NCBI RefSeq assembly: GCF_005503145.1
Contig: NZ_SCNV01000075.1
Coordinates: forward strand, 1-34,395
DNA from: Burkholderia sp. 4M9327F10
GTDB lineage: Bacteria > Pseudomonadota > Gammaproteobacteria > Burkholderiales > Burkholderiaceae
Length of the DNA stretch: 34,395 nucleotides
Reading direction: 5' to 3'
Position 1 is the stretch's first letter, and each line of letters starts with the position of its first letter. Under the pieces are notes generated by a model. It searched no databases. It saw only the letters and a list, made by a program, of their open reading frames with translations, and was not told where the DNA came from. A program made the position numbers and the translations under genes. Of the stretch, positions 1 through 8,528 are shown piece after piece.

Positions 1-213
1 GAATACCGGCGGCGCCGGTTCATGGAAAATCGGCAAGCCAAATATAGTTAGAATACCTACATATCATGCAGAAGGCGTTATGCTCTTCGGCGGGGCGCGC
101 AGCGCGACGCTGGAGCGGATGAGTGCTGTGTCACGAACGTGGGAAACGCGAGGGCGGGTCTCGTCTTGGGCCGTTCCCTGTAGCAAACCTAGATGGCTCA
201 CTACAAGCTAGCG
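1..213. other. non-coding left edge, no gene recognised
   Basis: I see no convincing gene here. A long open frame runs rightwards from about 123, but its translation is Pro/Arg/His-rich and unlike any family, and it runs antisense to a better gene at 399-863. The stretch lies just beyond the conserved 71-bp repeat core and may be part of a longer repeat unit, because the other copy is cut off by the window end and cannot be compared. Confidence 0.4.
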
Positions 214-398
214 GTTGCAGCCCGCTTTCTTTGCTTACTTTCTTTGCGGCGGCAAAGAAAGTAAGTGCCGCCCCGCACAGGGGCAACGCAAATAGACCGA
301 TAAGAAAACAAGGAAAGGCCAACGCCCTAGGAACAACGACCAAACCCAAGGCGCCGCAGGCAAAAAAAACCTCAAGCCTCCTGCAAGGTAAAAAAACC
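214..398 (-). repeat. interspersed 3'-end repeat, copy A
   Basis: Positions 214-284 are a perfect 71-bp inverted match to 34325-34395. Beyond that core, 285-398 aligns with 34215-34324 with scattered differences and small indels. Read on the minus strand, the element starts directly after the TAA stop of the gene at 399-863. Its order is T-runs, a GCAGG...CCTGC pair, a conserved GTTGGCCTTTCC block, and then the core. The core holds a near-perfect palindrome at 234-265, with 14-bp arms reading cttactttctttgc and a 4-base loop. The arms would form a strong hairpin but no T-run follows directly. It is probably a dispersed Burkholderiaceae repeat; no transposase is present. Confidence 0.85.
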
Positions 399-863
399 TT
401 AAAGCCTCTGCTCCATGGCCAACCCAAAAACCCTCTTCCACCGCCGAGCCTGCCGAGCATCCTGCATAGGAAAACTCCAAACCGTACACTTACCCCCCCG
501 AACCTTAAGCGCGAGCGTCCACCTCCCGCCAACCTGCTCAACATCAGCCCCTACGAGATCGGCAAAAATAAAATCCCCTCGCAATCCATCGAGCTGCACA
601 GAACACAACCTCTTCCCGGCGGCGAGCCGAACCCACCCCCATGGGGCTTTGAGTTCATGCGTCCAATCCCCGTCATGAATATTCGCGGCCACCTCGCGCC
701 GGCGGCGCAGCCAATAAACCACGCCTGCGGCCAAAAGACCCGCCACCACCACAGCCACGCCAACGGCCACCCCAATCCCAAAGTGCGCCCACAAAGCATC
801 GAACGACCACACTGCTCCATAGATCAACGCACCCAGCACCGCCAACCCAACAACGATAGGCAT
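399..863 (-). CDS. small membrane protein of unknown function
   Basis: This 154-residue protein belongs to no family I recognise. Two hydrophobic segments, about residues 2-20 and 27-52, are followed by an RRRR stretch at 53-56. That suggests a hairpin membrane anchor with a cytoplasmic C-terminal domain of about 95 residues, rich in Trp, Gly and charged residues. A GGGTGATGAG purine-rich stretch sits just before the ATG. A terminator-like hairpin separates it from the upstream peroxiredoxin gene, so it is probably transcribed alone. The stop codon abuts the interspersed repeat. The sense strand is unusually G/T-rich towards the 3' end. The frame is preferred over the overlapping plus-strand frame because it has a sensible membrane topology and a ribosome site. 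Confidence 0.7.
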   Translation of the reverse strand: MPIVVGLAVLGALIYGAVWSFDALWAHFGIGVAVGVAVVVAGLLAAGVVYWLRRRREVAANIHDGDWTHELKAPWGWVRLAAGKRLCSVQLDGLRGDFIFADLVGADVEQVGGRWTLALKVRGGKCTVWSFPMQDARQARRWKRVFGLAMEQRL

Positions 864-963
864 TTCTCATCACCCTGCAAAACAAACCGGCCATCAGCCT
901 GCCACGACGCACCCGCGAAACACACAGCAACCCACCATCGCGTCACGCGGCAATCAGCACAAC

Positions 964-1002
964 AACAAAAAACCCAAAGCAGGCGGCGTTAAAGCCGCCC
1001 GC
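964..1002 (-). terminator. rho-independent terminator after the peroxiredoxin gene
   Basis: On the minus strand a GGCGGC/GCCGCC stem with a 6-base loop (979-1002, one mismatch in the outer arm) is followed by a T-rich tract (964-978). It lies 16 bases past the stop codon of the peroxiredoxin gene and in the right orientation. Confidence 0.7.
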
Positions 1003-1018
1003 AGGGCAACAAACACGC

Positions 1019-1582
1019 TTACTGCGGCTTATGAGTAGCCGCCCACTGCTTCACCGCTTCCAGCGTATTCTCAACATGCTTGTCCGGCGACAAACTCGTG
1101 TACTCGTAAATGATCTTGCCATCCGGCGCAATCACATACGACACCCGGTTCGCCATCGAGTTATGCATCGGCATCCCCGCGTCGTATGCGCCAATCACCT
1201 TCGCGTCAGCGTCGGCCGCCACCGGGAACTTGCTGCGGCATTCGCTTACCGAAAATTTCGTCAACGTGTCGATGTTGTCGTGCGAAACGCCAATCACCGT
1301 CGCACCATATTTCTTATATTCGTCGACGGCATCCGCGAATTCATGCGCCTCGATCGTGCAGCCCTTCGTGAAAGCCGCCGGATAGAAGTACAGCACCACC
1401 GGCCCCTTCTTCAACTCGTCAGCCAGCGTGTAGGTGTATGTCTTGCCGCCCAGCGAAGCCTGGGTCGTAAAATCGGGCGCCGTGTCGCCCGGCTTGAGTG
1501 TCGCCGACGCCGTCAACGAATGCAGCGCAAACCCCGCCGACAATGCTGCCGCCAACAATACCGGCATGAACTTTCGTTTCAT
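1019..1582 (-). CDS. exported peroxiredoxin (Bcp/PrxQ type)
   Basis: A thiol peroxidase of the AhpC/TSA family, expected to reduce hydroperoxides. The ATG at 1582 is chosen because GGAGGGG lies 6 bases upstream and the protein then begins with a clean Sec signal peptide (about residues 1-27, ending near SLTASA). The longer upstream frame adds 31 unrelated residues. The mature part has the PxxxTxxC active-site pattern (YPAAFTKGC, peroxidatic Cys75). The Cys five residues later found in many Bcp proteins is absent (His instead). A second Cys at 115 could be the resolving residue, as in PrxQ proteins with distant cysteines. It is 187 residues long and ends in a terminator. The periplasmic location is inferred from the signal peptide. 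Confidence 0.9.
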   Translation of the reverse strand: MKRKFMPVLLAAALSAGFALHSLTASATLKPGDTAPDFTTQASLGGKTYTYTLADELKKGPVVLYFYPAAFTKGCTIEAHEFADAVDEYKKYGATVIGVSHDNIDTLTKFSVSECRSKFPVAADADAKVIGAYDAGMPMHNSMANRVSYVIAPDGKIIYEYTSLSPDKHVENTLEAVKQWAATHKPQ

Positions 1583-1739
1583 CTCGAGCCCCTCCAGGCG
1601 TTGAAGCACGTCATCCGTGCATTGAATTACGTCACACCCTGTCGCCCCTGTCAGGGGCACAAGGCATGATTTCATCCGCTATTGGATCACGTCCCGGCAA
1701 AGCACGCTGAAAGACCCTGCAACGGCCCCGCTGCCCTGC

Positions 1740-3080
1740 CTACTCCAGCCCGGCGTGCGCGCCGAACCACGCGGCCGCCGACAGATTCAGCTCTGCCAGC
1801 ACGCCCGGTGTCAACGCCGCGAAGGCCTCGCGGGCATCGGTGTCGGCCGCGATCGACGCAGCGTCGATGCCCTCCTCCGCGCCCCGGTCCGCGGCTTCCG
1901 CGATGCGCAGCAACGTACCCAGCGCACCGCTATGCTCGACGATCGCATCGCGGATCAGTGGCGCGAGGCCAAGCTTGTCGAGCGTCTCGGCAGGTGTGGT
2001 GCCCAGCACCACGTGCACCAGCGAAAAGATTCCGGTCATGAACGCGGCATCTGCGAAGTCTTCGTCGGACGGGCGCAGCCAGCGTGCCGCCAGCTCCATG
2101 AAGCGCGAGCGCGTGCCGGCCAGTTGCACCAGCGGATCGGAGCGCCACGGCAGGTCGCCGCCGTCGGCGTATAGCAGCAGTTGCGCCCAGCGCGCAATCT
2201 GCCGCGTACCGGTAGCAATGATCGCCTCGCGCAGCGAAGCGATATTGCGGCCAAGGCCAAACGCACTCGAATTGACGAGGCGCAGTAACTGCACGACGAC
2301 GTTGGGGTTGCGCTTCAACTCCGCCTCGAGTTCGATGATGCCGGCATCGCACGCCAGCAGCGCAAGCAGGCGCAGCAGCGCCGGGCGCGACGAGCGGTTG
2401 CGCGGCGCGGTCAGCACCTGCGGGCGGGCAAAGAAATACCCCTGGAACAGATGAAAGCCGAGGTCGCGGGCCAGCGCGAAGTCTTCGCGCGTTTCAACCT
2501 TTTCGGCGATCAGGGTCTTGCCTTGCGCCAGCACCGCCGCCGCCAGCTTCGGCAGCGCGGCGCGGGGCGTGAGCAGGAAGTCGATCTTGACGATGTCGGT
2601 ATACGGCAACACGGCGCGCAACCCGTCGGTCAGTTCGCTGACGTCGTCGAGCGCGACCTGGAAGCCGGCGCGGCGCAGTTCGCCCAGGCGGCGCAGCAGT
2701 TGCGCGTCGAAAGTGACTGTCTCGAGAATCTCGAGCACGAAGCGCTCGGGCGGCATCAGGTGGACGATGTCGTCGAACAGCAGGTCACGGCCAATATTCA
2801 CGTAGCCGCGATGCTGGCCCAGCACCGCGGAAACGCCGATGCCGCCGATCGTGCGCGCCACCACCTGGGCGGTCGCCTGCGCGTCGTCGCTGACTTCGGC
2901 ATAATTGTGCGCCCCGGCCCGAAACAGCAGCTCGTAGGCATTCAGTGCGCCATGACGATCGAGAATCGGCTGGCGGCCCAGATAGACAAAGGGCGCCTCC
3001 GCCGCCGCTGCAGCCTCGGCGGACTGTGTTAGCACCTCGACGTGCCCGGGCTTGGCCCTGACAGAGAACGGTTCAGACAT
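1740..3080 (-). CDS. EAL-HDOD signalling protein (paralogue 1)
   Basis: A 446-residue cytoplasmic protein with an N-terminal EAL domain (about 31-220) and a C-terminal HDOD domain (about 235-435), the YuxH/CdgJ-like architecture. Most c-di-GMP phosphodiesterase residues are in place: ExLxR as E50-L52-R54, N95, E117, D145-D146, K165, E193 and Q213. The DDFGTG loop, however, is DDVSEL, so the loop that helps place metals is altered and activity is uncertain. The HDOD part carries the usual LLRLVNSSAFG segment. The ATG has a weak GATGAG site. It is divergent from the PAS-GGDEF-EAL gene and paralogous to the gene at 6852-8252. EAL-HDOD proteins in other bacteria affect motility and c-di-GMP signalling; the role here is inferred. 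Confidence 0.9.
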   Translation of the reverse strand: MSEPFSVRAKPGHVEVLTQSAEAAAAAEAPFVYLGRQPILDRHGALNAYELLFRAGAHNYAEVSDDAQATAQVVARTIGGIGVSAVLGQHRGYVNIGRDLLFDDIVHLMPPERFVLEILETVTFDAQLLRRLGELRRAGFQVALDDVSELTDGLRAVLPYTDIVKIDFLLTPRAALPKLAAAVLAQGKTLIAEKVETREDFALARDLGFHLFQGYFFARPQVLTAPRNRSSRPALLRLLALLACDAGIIELEAELKRNPNVVVQLLRLVNSSAFGLGRNIASLREAIIATGTRQIARWAQLLLYADGGDLPWRSDPLVQLAGTRSRFMELAARWLRPSDEDFADAAFMTGIFSLVHVVLGTTPAETLDKLGLAPLIRDAIVEHSGALGTLLRIAEAADRGAEEGIDAASIAADTDAREAFAALTPGVLAELNLSAAAWFGAHAGLE

Positions 3081-3399
3081 GGCTCATCGGTGCGTGGATT
3101 CGGAAAAACTGGGCAGCGGCCGCCAATTCCCGCGTCCGCTGCGAGCGTCGGGTTTGCTTCCGCCTGTTTCCATTAACGGATAGCAATCCGCGCCACTTTA
3201 ACCGAATCCGCCGGGCGCCGCTAAACCCTTGGGAAGCAGGAAGCATTACCATCAATTTTTACAGCAACCACTAAAGATTTCAGCGCACGGGTCGTTATCT
3301 CGTTCTGATGGGCGGCTTCATACCTCTCGACCACCCGCGCCGGGCAGGCGGGAACGAGCCGTGCCGCCTGCAGACGAAAACGGGTTGCCAGCGAGAAAC
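3081..3399. promoter_or_regulatory. divergent intergenic region of two c-di-GMP genes
   Basis: This gap of about 320 bases separates an EAL-HDOD gene (minus) from the PAS-GGDEF-EAL gene (plus). AT-richer patches at about 3170-3205 and 3240-3280 stand out from the GC-rich surroundings and probably hold both promoters. I cannot place -35/-10 boxes with confidence. The plus frame stays open through much of the gap (from a TTG at 3229), but the residues are low-complexity and lack a domain. Confidence 0.4.
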
Positions 3400-5214
3400 A
3401 TGGAAGCGAACAGGATCACCGCGCCCCGCCGGGGCTCCTTGCGCACGGTCATTGACCGCGTCCGTGCGTTAGGACGCCGTCCGGAAGGCTTACCCCAGCC
3501 GAGCGCCAGCCGCTCCCCCCTCGAGCAGGCCGTCGGTGCGGTTGACCTGCTCGCCCACGTCGACCGGGAGTTGCACTTCCTCTACGTGTCCGAGGCAAGC
3601 CTGCGCTTTATCGGCTATCACCGCGAATACTTACAGACCATTACCTTGCACGACCTGGTCGCGCCCGCCGACGTCGCCCAGCTCGATGCACTGCTGGCCC
3701 GCGCCTCGGCCACCGGCGGCATCGAAAAAGCCACACTCGGCCTGATCAAGTCCCTGACCTATCCGGTAACGGTCGAGTTGCGCGTCGTGCGCAGCAGCCA
3801 CAACGGCATCGAAGGCTTCGCGATTGCCGGTTTCGACGTATCGGCATGGCGCGCCACCGAAGAGCGCCTGACGCATGCCTTGCACCACGACCGGCTGACC
3901 GGTCTTGCCAATCAGTCCGCGCTGGTGCCGGCCCTGCTCGACGCCCAGCAACAGGCAGACGCGCACGGCACGCCGGCCGCCCTGCTGCTGCTCGACATCG
4001 ACGACTATCAGCGCGTGAACCGCGCGCTCGGTTACGACGCCGGCGACGACATGCTGCGCGACACCGCGCGGCGCCTGTCCAACACCGCGACCCAGGGCGA
4101 GCAGATCGCCCGGGTCGCGAGCGATGAATTCGCCATCCTAGTGCCGGCCGCCGCCACCCGCACCGACGCCGTGGCTGCCGCCGAAGCGCTGGCGCGGCGC
4201 CTGCTTACCGCGATCCAGCAGCCGTATGTCTTCAACGGCCAGCAGGTGCATCTGTCGGCCAGCATCGGCATTGCGCTGTACCCGGATGTGCGGCACGCCA
4301 ACGACAATGCGGCGCGCGACAACCATCTGCTGCGCTGGGCCGACACCGCGCTGCTGCAAGCCAAGGCGGCCGGCGGCAATACGCTCGCCTTCTATGTCCC
4401 GGACGACGACCCGGCCGACGCCGAACGCCTGAAGCTCGAAGCGGATCTCTACGACGGCGTGCGCAACGGCGAGTTCTCGCTGCACTTCCAGCCGATCACC
4501 AGCAGCCAGAGCCACGGCGTGGTGGGCGTCGAAGCGCTGATCCGGTGGCTGCATCCGGTGCATGGACTGGTGCCGCCCTCGATGTTCATTCCGCTCGCCG
4601 AATCGGTCGGGCTCATCAACTTCCTCGGCAACTGGGTGCTCAAGGTCGCCTGCATGCAGCTGATCCAGTGGGATGCGCGCGGTATCAGGCTCCAATATGT
4701 GGCGGTCAACGTGTCGCCGCAGCAGTTCCGCGACCCGCGCTTCAAGGACAGTGTGAGCGAGGCTATCGAGCTGACCGGCATCGATCCGCGCCGGCTTGTG
4801 TTCGAAATCACCGAAAGCCTGCTGATGCACGACCCGGCGCACGCCAAGGGGCTGCTCGAAGAACTGACCGCGATGGGCATCCGTTTTGCGGTCGACGACT
4901 TCGGCACCGGCTACTCGAGCCTGGCGTACCTGCAACGTTTCCCCCTCGCCAAACTCAAGATCGACCGGAGTTTCGTCGAGAATCTGCTAACCTCCCGGAA
5001 CGATCAGGCAATCGTTAGCGCGGTCGTAGGTCTCGCGCAGACGCTGGATCTGGAACTGGTCGCAGAGGGCGTGGAAACGGAAGAACAGCGCACGCTGCTG
5101 ACCGAGATGGGATGTGATCATATTCAGGGTTGGCTCGTCTGCAAGGCGTTGCCATCCGAGGAACTAGCGCAGCGTTTCGAAACGCGCACGTTGCACCTGC
5201 ACGAGCCGGCCTGA
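3400..5214 (+). CDS. PAS-GGDEF-EAL c-di-GMP signalling protein
   Basis: A 604-residue protein with a PAS-like sensor (about 45-155), a GGDEF domain (about 160-335) and an EAL domain (about 345-590). There is no membrane segment, so it should be cytosolic. The diguanylate cyclase signature reads ASDEF (240-244) instead of [G/S/A]GDEF, so cyclase activity is doubtful and the domain may only bind GTP. The EAL domain looks complete: E378-A-L, N437, E469, D499-D500-F-G-T-G, K520, E556 and Q576. I infer a phosphodiesterase tuned by PAS and GGDEF inputs. The ATG at 3400 is preferred to an upstream TTG at 3229 because the PAS domain begins well after it and the extension is featureless; its ribosome site is weak. 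Confidence 0.88.
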   Translation: MEANRITAPRRGSLRTVIDRVRALGRRPEGLPQPSASRSPLEQAVGAVDLLAHVDRELHFLYVSEASLRFIGYHREYLQTITLHDLVAPADVAQLDALLARASATGGIEKATLGLIKSLTYPVTVELRVVRSSHNGIEGFAIAGFDVSAWRATEERLTHALHHDRLTGLANQSALVPALLDAQQQADAHGTPAALLLLDIDDYQRVNRALGYDAGDDMLRDTARRLSNTATQGEQIARVASDEFAILVPAAATRTDAVAAAEALARRLLTAIQQPYVFNGQQVHLSASIGIALYPDVRHANDNAARDNHLLRWADTALLQAKAAGGNTLAFYVPDDDPADAERLKLEADLYDGVRNGEFSLHFQPITSSQSHGVVGVEALIRWLHPVHGLVPPSMFIPLAESVGLINFLGNWVLKVACMQLIQWDARGIRLQYVAVNVSPQQFRDPRFKDSVSEAIELTGIDPRRLVFEITESLLMHDPAHAKGLLEELTAMGIRFAVDDFGTGYSSLAYLQRFPLAKLKIDRSFVENLLTSRNDQAIVSAVVGLAQTLDLELVAEGVETEEQRTLLTEMGCDHIQGWLVCKALPSEELAQRFETRTLHLHEPA

Positions 5215-5310
5215 TGCGGACCCGGCGGTACAGGAGCGAACGCGCATCGAACACCGGCTTGCTACCGGTCTGCCACTCATTGGAATACGTATGGCTTTAG
5301 CGGGAATCAC

Positions 5311-6768
5311 ATGGTAAAGGCAGCGGTGCTCGACAGGCTCTGGTCTCGAATGAGCGAGCGCGGCGATTTCCCCATGCTGTCGCAGTCGCTGCGTACAACC
5401 ATGGCTGCAATGAACAACGACGATCTCGACTTCTCGGGTCTCGTGCAGGTCGTGCTGTCGGATTTCGCGCTCACCCAGAAGGTGCTGCGCCTCGCCAATT
5501 CGGCGATGTACATGGCCTTCGGCGGCAATATCACCACCGTATCGCGCGCCCTGATGGTGCTCGGCATGGACGCGGTCGGCCACCTCGTGGTCGGCCTGAA
5601 AATCGTCGATCACTTTCATCACAGCGTGCCGCGCCGCATCGACGCGAAACTCGAACTGAACCGCACCTTGCTGTCGGGCTGCGTGGCGCGCAAGCTGACC
5701 GAGCGCGGCGACCTGCGCGCCGGCGAAGAGGCGGTGGTCTGCACGCTGATGCGCCAGATCGGCAAGCTGCTGGTGGTGTTCTATCTCGACGCCGAGTGGG
5801 ATCAGATCCGCCGCCAGATCGAAACCGACGTCGACGAAGTCGAGGCCTGCACCGCCGTGCTCGGCGTGACCTTCGACGAGATCGGCGCCGAGGCCGCGGT
5901 GCGCTGGCGCCTGCCGGACATGATCCGCTCCGGCATGGGTGAGTTCGATCCGCTCGCCACCGACGAGCCGCGCCAGGTGCAATGGCTGCGCGCCATTACC
6001 AACTACTCGACCGACGTCGCCAGTGTCCTGACCACGCCGAACATGCCGGACTGGCAGCGCGAAGCGCGCATCGCCGAGCTCGCGCACCGTTACGGCCGCG
6101 CGCTGAACACCGACCCTGACGTGCTGATGGAAATGAGCGTCGCGCTCGCTCGCGAGGAAGACGGCGAAGGCGTGATGCGCGAGATCGTCGAGCTGCGCGC
6201 CAATGCCGATGCCATCGCCCGCGAGGCGCTCGACCCCGAGGCGCGCATCGGCGCGGGCGTCGAAGACCTGAAAGCGCTGCAATCGGACAGTGGACTCGGC
6301 CCGGCGCTGGCGCTTGCCTCCGAAACGGTCCACGCGGGCCTCGGCTTTGCGCGCACCGTGATGTTCGTGCGTCACAGCAGCGGCATGTTCAAGGCGCGCA
6401 TGGGCTTCGGCCCGAACATCGAAGCCGCCCTGCCCGGCCTGTCGTTCAATACCGCGTTCGAGCCCGACGTGTTTCATCTCGCGATTGCGAACTCGGTGGG
6501 CATCTTTATAGAAAATGCACGCGATCCGAAGATGGTGGCCCGCCTGCCCGAGTGGTTCCGCCGCAGCTTCGCCGATACGCGCTCGTTCGTGCTGTTGCCG
6601 GTGATCGGCGAGAATCAGTCGACCGTTGCGCTGCTGTATGGAGACTGGTGCCAGGCCGACGAATCGCGGCGGATCTCGCAAGGCGAGATGGCGGTCCTGA
6701 ATGAACTGGCGCGGGAGTTAGGGCGTTTTTTTTCCCAAGCGCCGATGCGGGAGATGGAAATGCTGTGA
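5311..6768 (+). CDS. HDOD domain protein with C-terminal GAF-like region
   Basis: A 485-residue protein with an HDOD domain in the first 215 residues (FPMLSQSL start, VLRLANSAMY core, RALMVLGMDAV helix). These are typical of this HD-related family that lacks the catalytic His-Asp pair. Residues about 290-475 look like a GAF-type sensor, with alternating strands and an MFVRHSSG segment, but I cannot name a ligand. It follows the PAS-GGDEF-EAL gene by 96 bases on the same strand and may be co-transcribed. The gene to its right converges on it. HDOD proteins commonly act as protein-interaction or signalling outputs; no direct function can be assigned. Confidence 0.85.
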   Translation: MVKAAVLDRLWSRMSERGDFPMLSQSLRTTMAAMNNDDLDFSGLVQVVLSDFALTQKVLRLANSAMYMAFGGNITTVSRALMVLGMDAVGHLVVGLKIVDHFHHSVPRRIDAKLELNRTLLSGCVARKLTERGDLRAGEEAVVCTLMRQIGKLLVVFYLDAEWDQIRRQIETDVDEVEACTAVLGVTFDEIGAEAAVRWRLPDMIRSGMGEFDPLATDEPRQVQWLRAITNYSTDVASVLTTPNMPDWQREARIAELAHRYGRALNTDPDVLMEMSVALAREEDGEGVMREIVELRANADAIAREALDPEARIGAGVEDLKALQSDSGLGPALALASETVHAGLGFARTVMFVRHSSGMFKARMGFGPNIEAALPGLSFNTAFEPDVFHLAIANSVGIFIENARDPKMVARLPEWFRRSFADTRSFVLLPVIGENQSTVALLYGDWCQADESRRISQGEMAVLNELARELGRFFSQAPMREMEML

Positions 6769-6851
6769 AGGGCTAAGCGGTCCGGCTTCCCGCCGGGCTG
6801 CGACGCCGCGCACCGAAGTACGGCGCGCGCCCTTTCACTGGCCGCTCGGGC

Positions 6852-8252
6852 CTAGTCCTCGATGCGCTCCAAGCCTCTTGCCTCGGCGCTGCGATCCGCC
6901 ACACCGGCCCACGCCGCCGCAGTCAGTCCCAGTTCCGCCACTTCGCCGGCCGTGAGCGGCGCAAGCCGCTCACAGGTGGCGTCGATCTCGGCCCATGCGC
7001 CGCGTTCGAGCGCGTCGACCACCGACAGCAGCAGACCCAGCACGCCTTCGCGGTGCAGGATCGCCGCCTGAATCGGCTTGGACAGGGTCAGCACGTTGAG
7101 CGTGTTTTCCAGCGAGCCGCCGAACACCGCATCCACGAACGAAAACACGCCCGTCAGAAACGCCGCGTCGGCCTCGTCGCGGCCGGCTTCCGGCAGGCGC
7201 AGCACCGCCAGCTCCATGAAGCGCGCACGGGTGGCGGCGAGTTGCAGCAAGGGGTCGTCTTCCAGCGCCACCTTGCGGCCATCGGCGTACAGCAGCAGTT
7301 GGGTCCAGCGCGCGATCCGGTTGGTGCCGGTCGCGTTGATCGCCTCGCGCAACGTCGTTACCTTGTGGCCGACCGCGAGCCCGCTCGAATTCGCCAGCTT
7401 CATCAGATGCATCACCAGCACCGGGTTCAGCTTCAGCTCCGCTTCGAGCTGGGCGACCGTCGGATCGCCTGCCAGCAATTGCAGCAGGTTCAGCAGCGCG
7501 TGACGCGGCGCACTCACCCGGCGCAAGGTCGCGGTATGGGCGCGGGCAAAGTAATAGCCCTGGAACTTGTCGAAGCCGAGCTCCTGCGCGGTGTCGAAAT
7601 CCTCCTGCGCGTCGATGCCCACGGCGATCAGCAGCTTGCCGGCCGATTTCAGCACGGTGGAGAGCTTCGGCAGCAAGGCACGCGAGATGTTCGGAAAATC
7701 GATCTTGACGCCTTCGGCGTAAGGCAAGAGGCGTGCAAAGGTTTCGTTGGGCACCACCACGGCGTCGAGCACGAAGCGGTAACGCCGTGCGTGCAGCACG
7801 ACAATGCGCGCAATCAGCGCCTCATCCACTTCGATATCCGGCTGGATCTCGAACATGAAACGCTCGGCCGGCACCAGTTCGAGCGCGTCGTCGAACAGCA
7901 TCTCGCGGCTGACGTCCAGATAGCCCGGGTGACCGGCCAGCGCGCCGCGCATGCTCGGCTGCAGCAGCGCCTGTACAACGGACTGCGTGAAAGTCGGGAT
8001 AGGTTGGGCAAACGCGTGCGCGCCCCCGGCATCCGCCGCCCCTGAGGCCGCATGCTCTGCCGCAACGCTGGCGCCCACGGCCGCCTCGGCCGGCGCTTCA
8101 TTGATGCAATGAAGCTTGACTTCGAAGCCGCATAGCATGCCGTCGCGATTGAGGATCGGCTGGCGGGCAAAACAGGCCTTGACTGATGCGCCGTCGCTCC
8201 GGCCGGGTTCCCCATTGGCCCGGTTCGGATCGCCGACTTCGATGCTGGTCAT
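6852..8252 (-). CDS. EAL-HDOD protein (paralogue 2), degenerate EAL
   Basis: A 466-residue paralogue of the gene at 1740-3080, with the same EAL (about 25-240) then HDOD (about 250-450) layout. Here the EAL site is largely destroyed. ExLxR is EVKLH (44-48), the metal-binding Asn is D113, the DD pair is D163-A164, and the conserved Glu after the KID strand is V211. K183 and Q231 remain. It is therefore almost certainly not a phosphodiesterase and probably acts by binding, in the manner of other degenerate EAL proteins. A 30-residue Ala-rich insertion follows the first strand (about 53-85). A strong GGGGGAG site precedes the ATG. It is divergent from the acetoacetate decarboxylase gene. Confidence 0.9.
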   Translation of the reverse strand: MTSIEVGDPNRANGEPGRSDGASVKACFARQPILNRDGMLCGFEVKLHCINEAPAEAAVGASVAAEHAASGAADAGGAHAFAQPIPTFTQSVVQALLQPSMRGALAGHPGYLDVSREMLFDDALELVPAERFMFEIQPDIEVDEALIARIVVLHARRYRFVLDAVVVPNETFARLLPYAEGVKIDFPNISRALLPKLSTVLKSAGKLLIAVGIDAQEDFDTAQELGFDKFQGYYFARAHTATLRRVSAPRHALLNLLQLLAGDPTVAQLEAELKLNPVLVMHLMKLANSSGLAVGHKVTTLREAINATGTNRIARWTQLLLYADGRKVALEDDPLLQLAATRARFMELAVLRLPEAGRDEADAAFLTGVFSFVDAVFGGSLENTLNVLTLSKPIQAAILHREGVLGLLLSVVDALERGAWAEIDATCERLAPLTAGEVAELGLTAAAWAGVADRSAEARGLERIED

Positions 8253-8528
8253 TCCACTCCCCCGATAAGCGCCCTGGCGCTTCCTGCTGTTTTCTGGTTC
8301 TCGCCTGGCGCGCGATCAGACCCGAAATCGGGCTGCAAGCGCCGCGTGGCGCCGCTTTGCGAGCGCCCGCCGATTTTAGCGCAGGCCGTCGGGCTCGGGC
8401 GTGACAAGGCCGCCAATTATTAAAAAATATTAAATTCTTGATCCGACGCTGCGAGCCGGCCGCGAATCGACGATACTCTTGTGCAGTGCAGAAGGGTTCC
8501 AACCCGTGTTCAACCACCGAGGAAAACC
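8253..8528. promoter_or_regulatory. divergent promoter region, EAL-HDOD / acetoacetate decarboxylase
   Basis: A 276-base divergent gap. A nearly pure A/T stretch at about 8414-8441 contrasts sharply with the surrounding GC-rich DNA and is the likeliest melting or promoter region. I could not assign spaced -35/-10 boxes to either gene. Confidence 0.4.

Noticed and set aside
131..544. Small frames encoding an LTFFAAAKKVS-like peptide in the repeat (also at the right end)
   Set aside because: The peptide is just a translation of the repeat's palindrome. Frames at the two ends diverge outside the core and no ribosome site is seen.
123..992. Plus-strand open frame of 289 codons across the left repeat
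   Set aside because: Its translation is Pro/Arg/Asn-rich with no domain, passes through the repeat and a terminator, and opposes the better supported membrane-protein gene at 399-863.
3229..3399. N-terminal extension of the PAS-GGDEF-EAL protein from a TTG start
   Set aside because: The 57 extra residues are low-complexity and basic, with no domain. The ATG at 3400 leaves the PAS domain whole.
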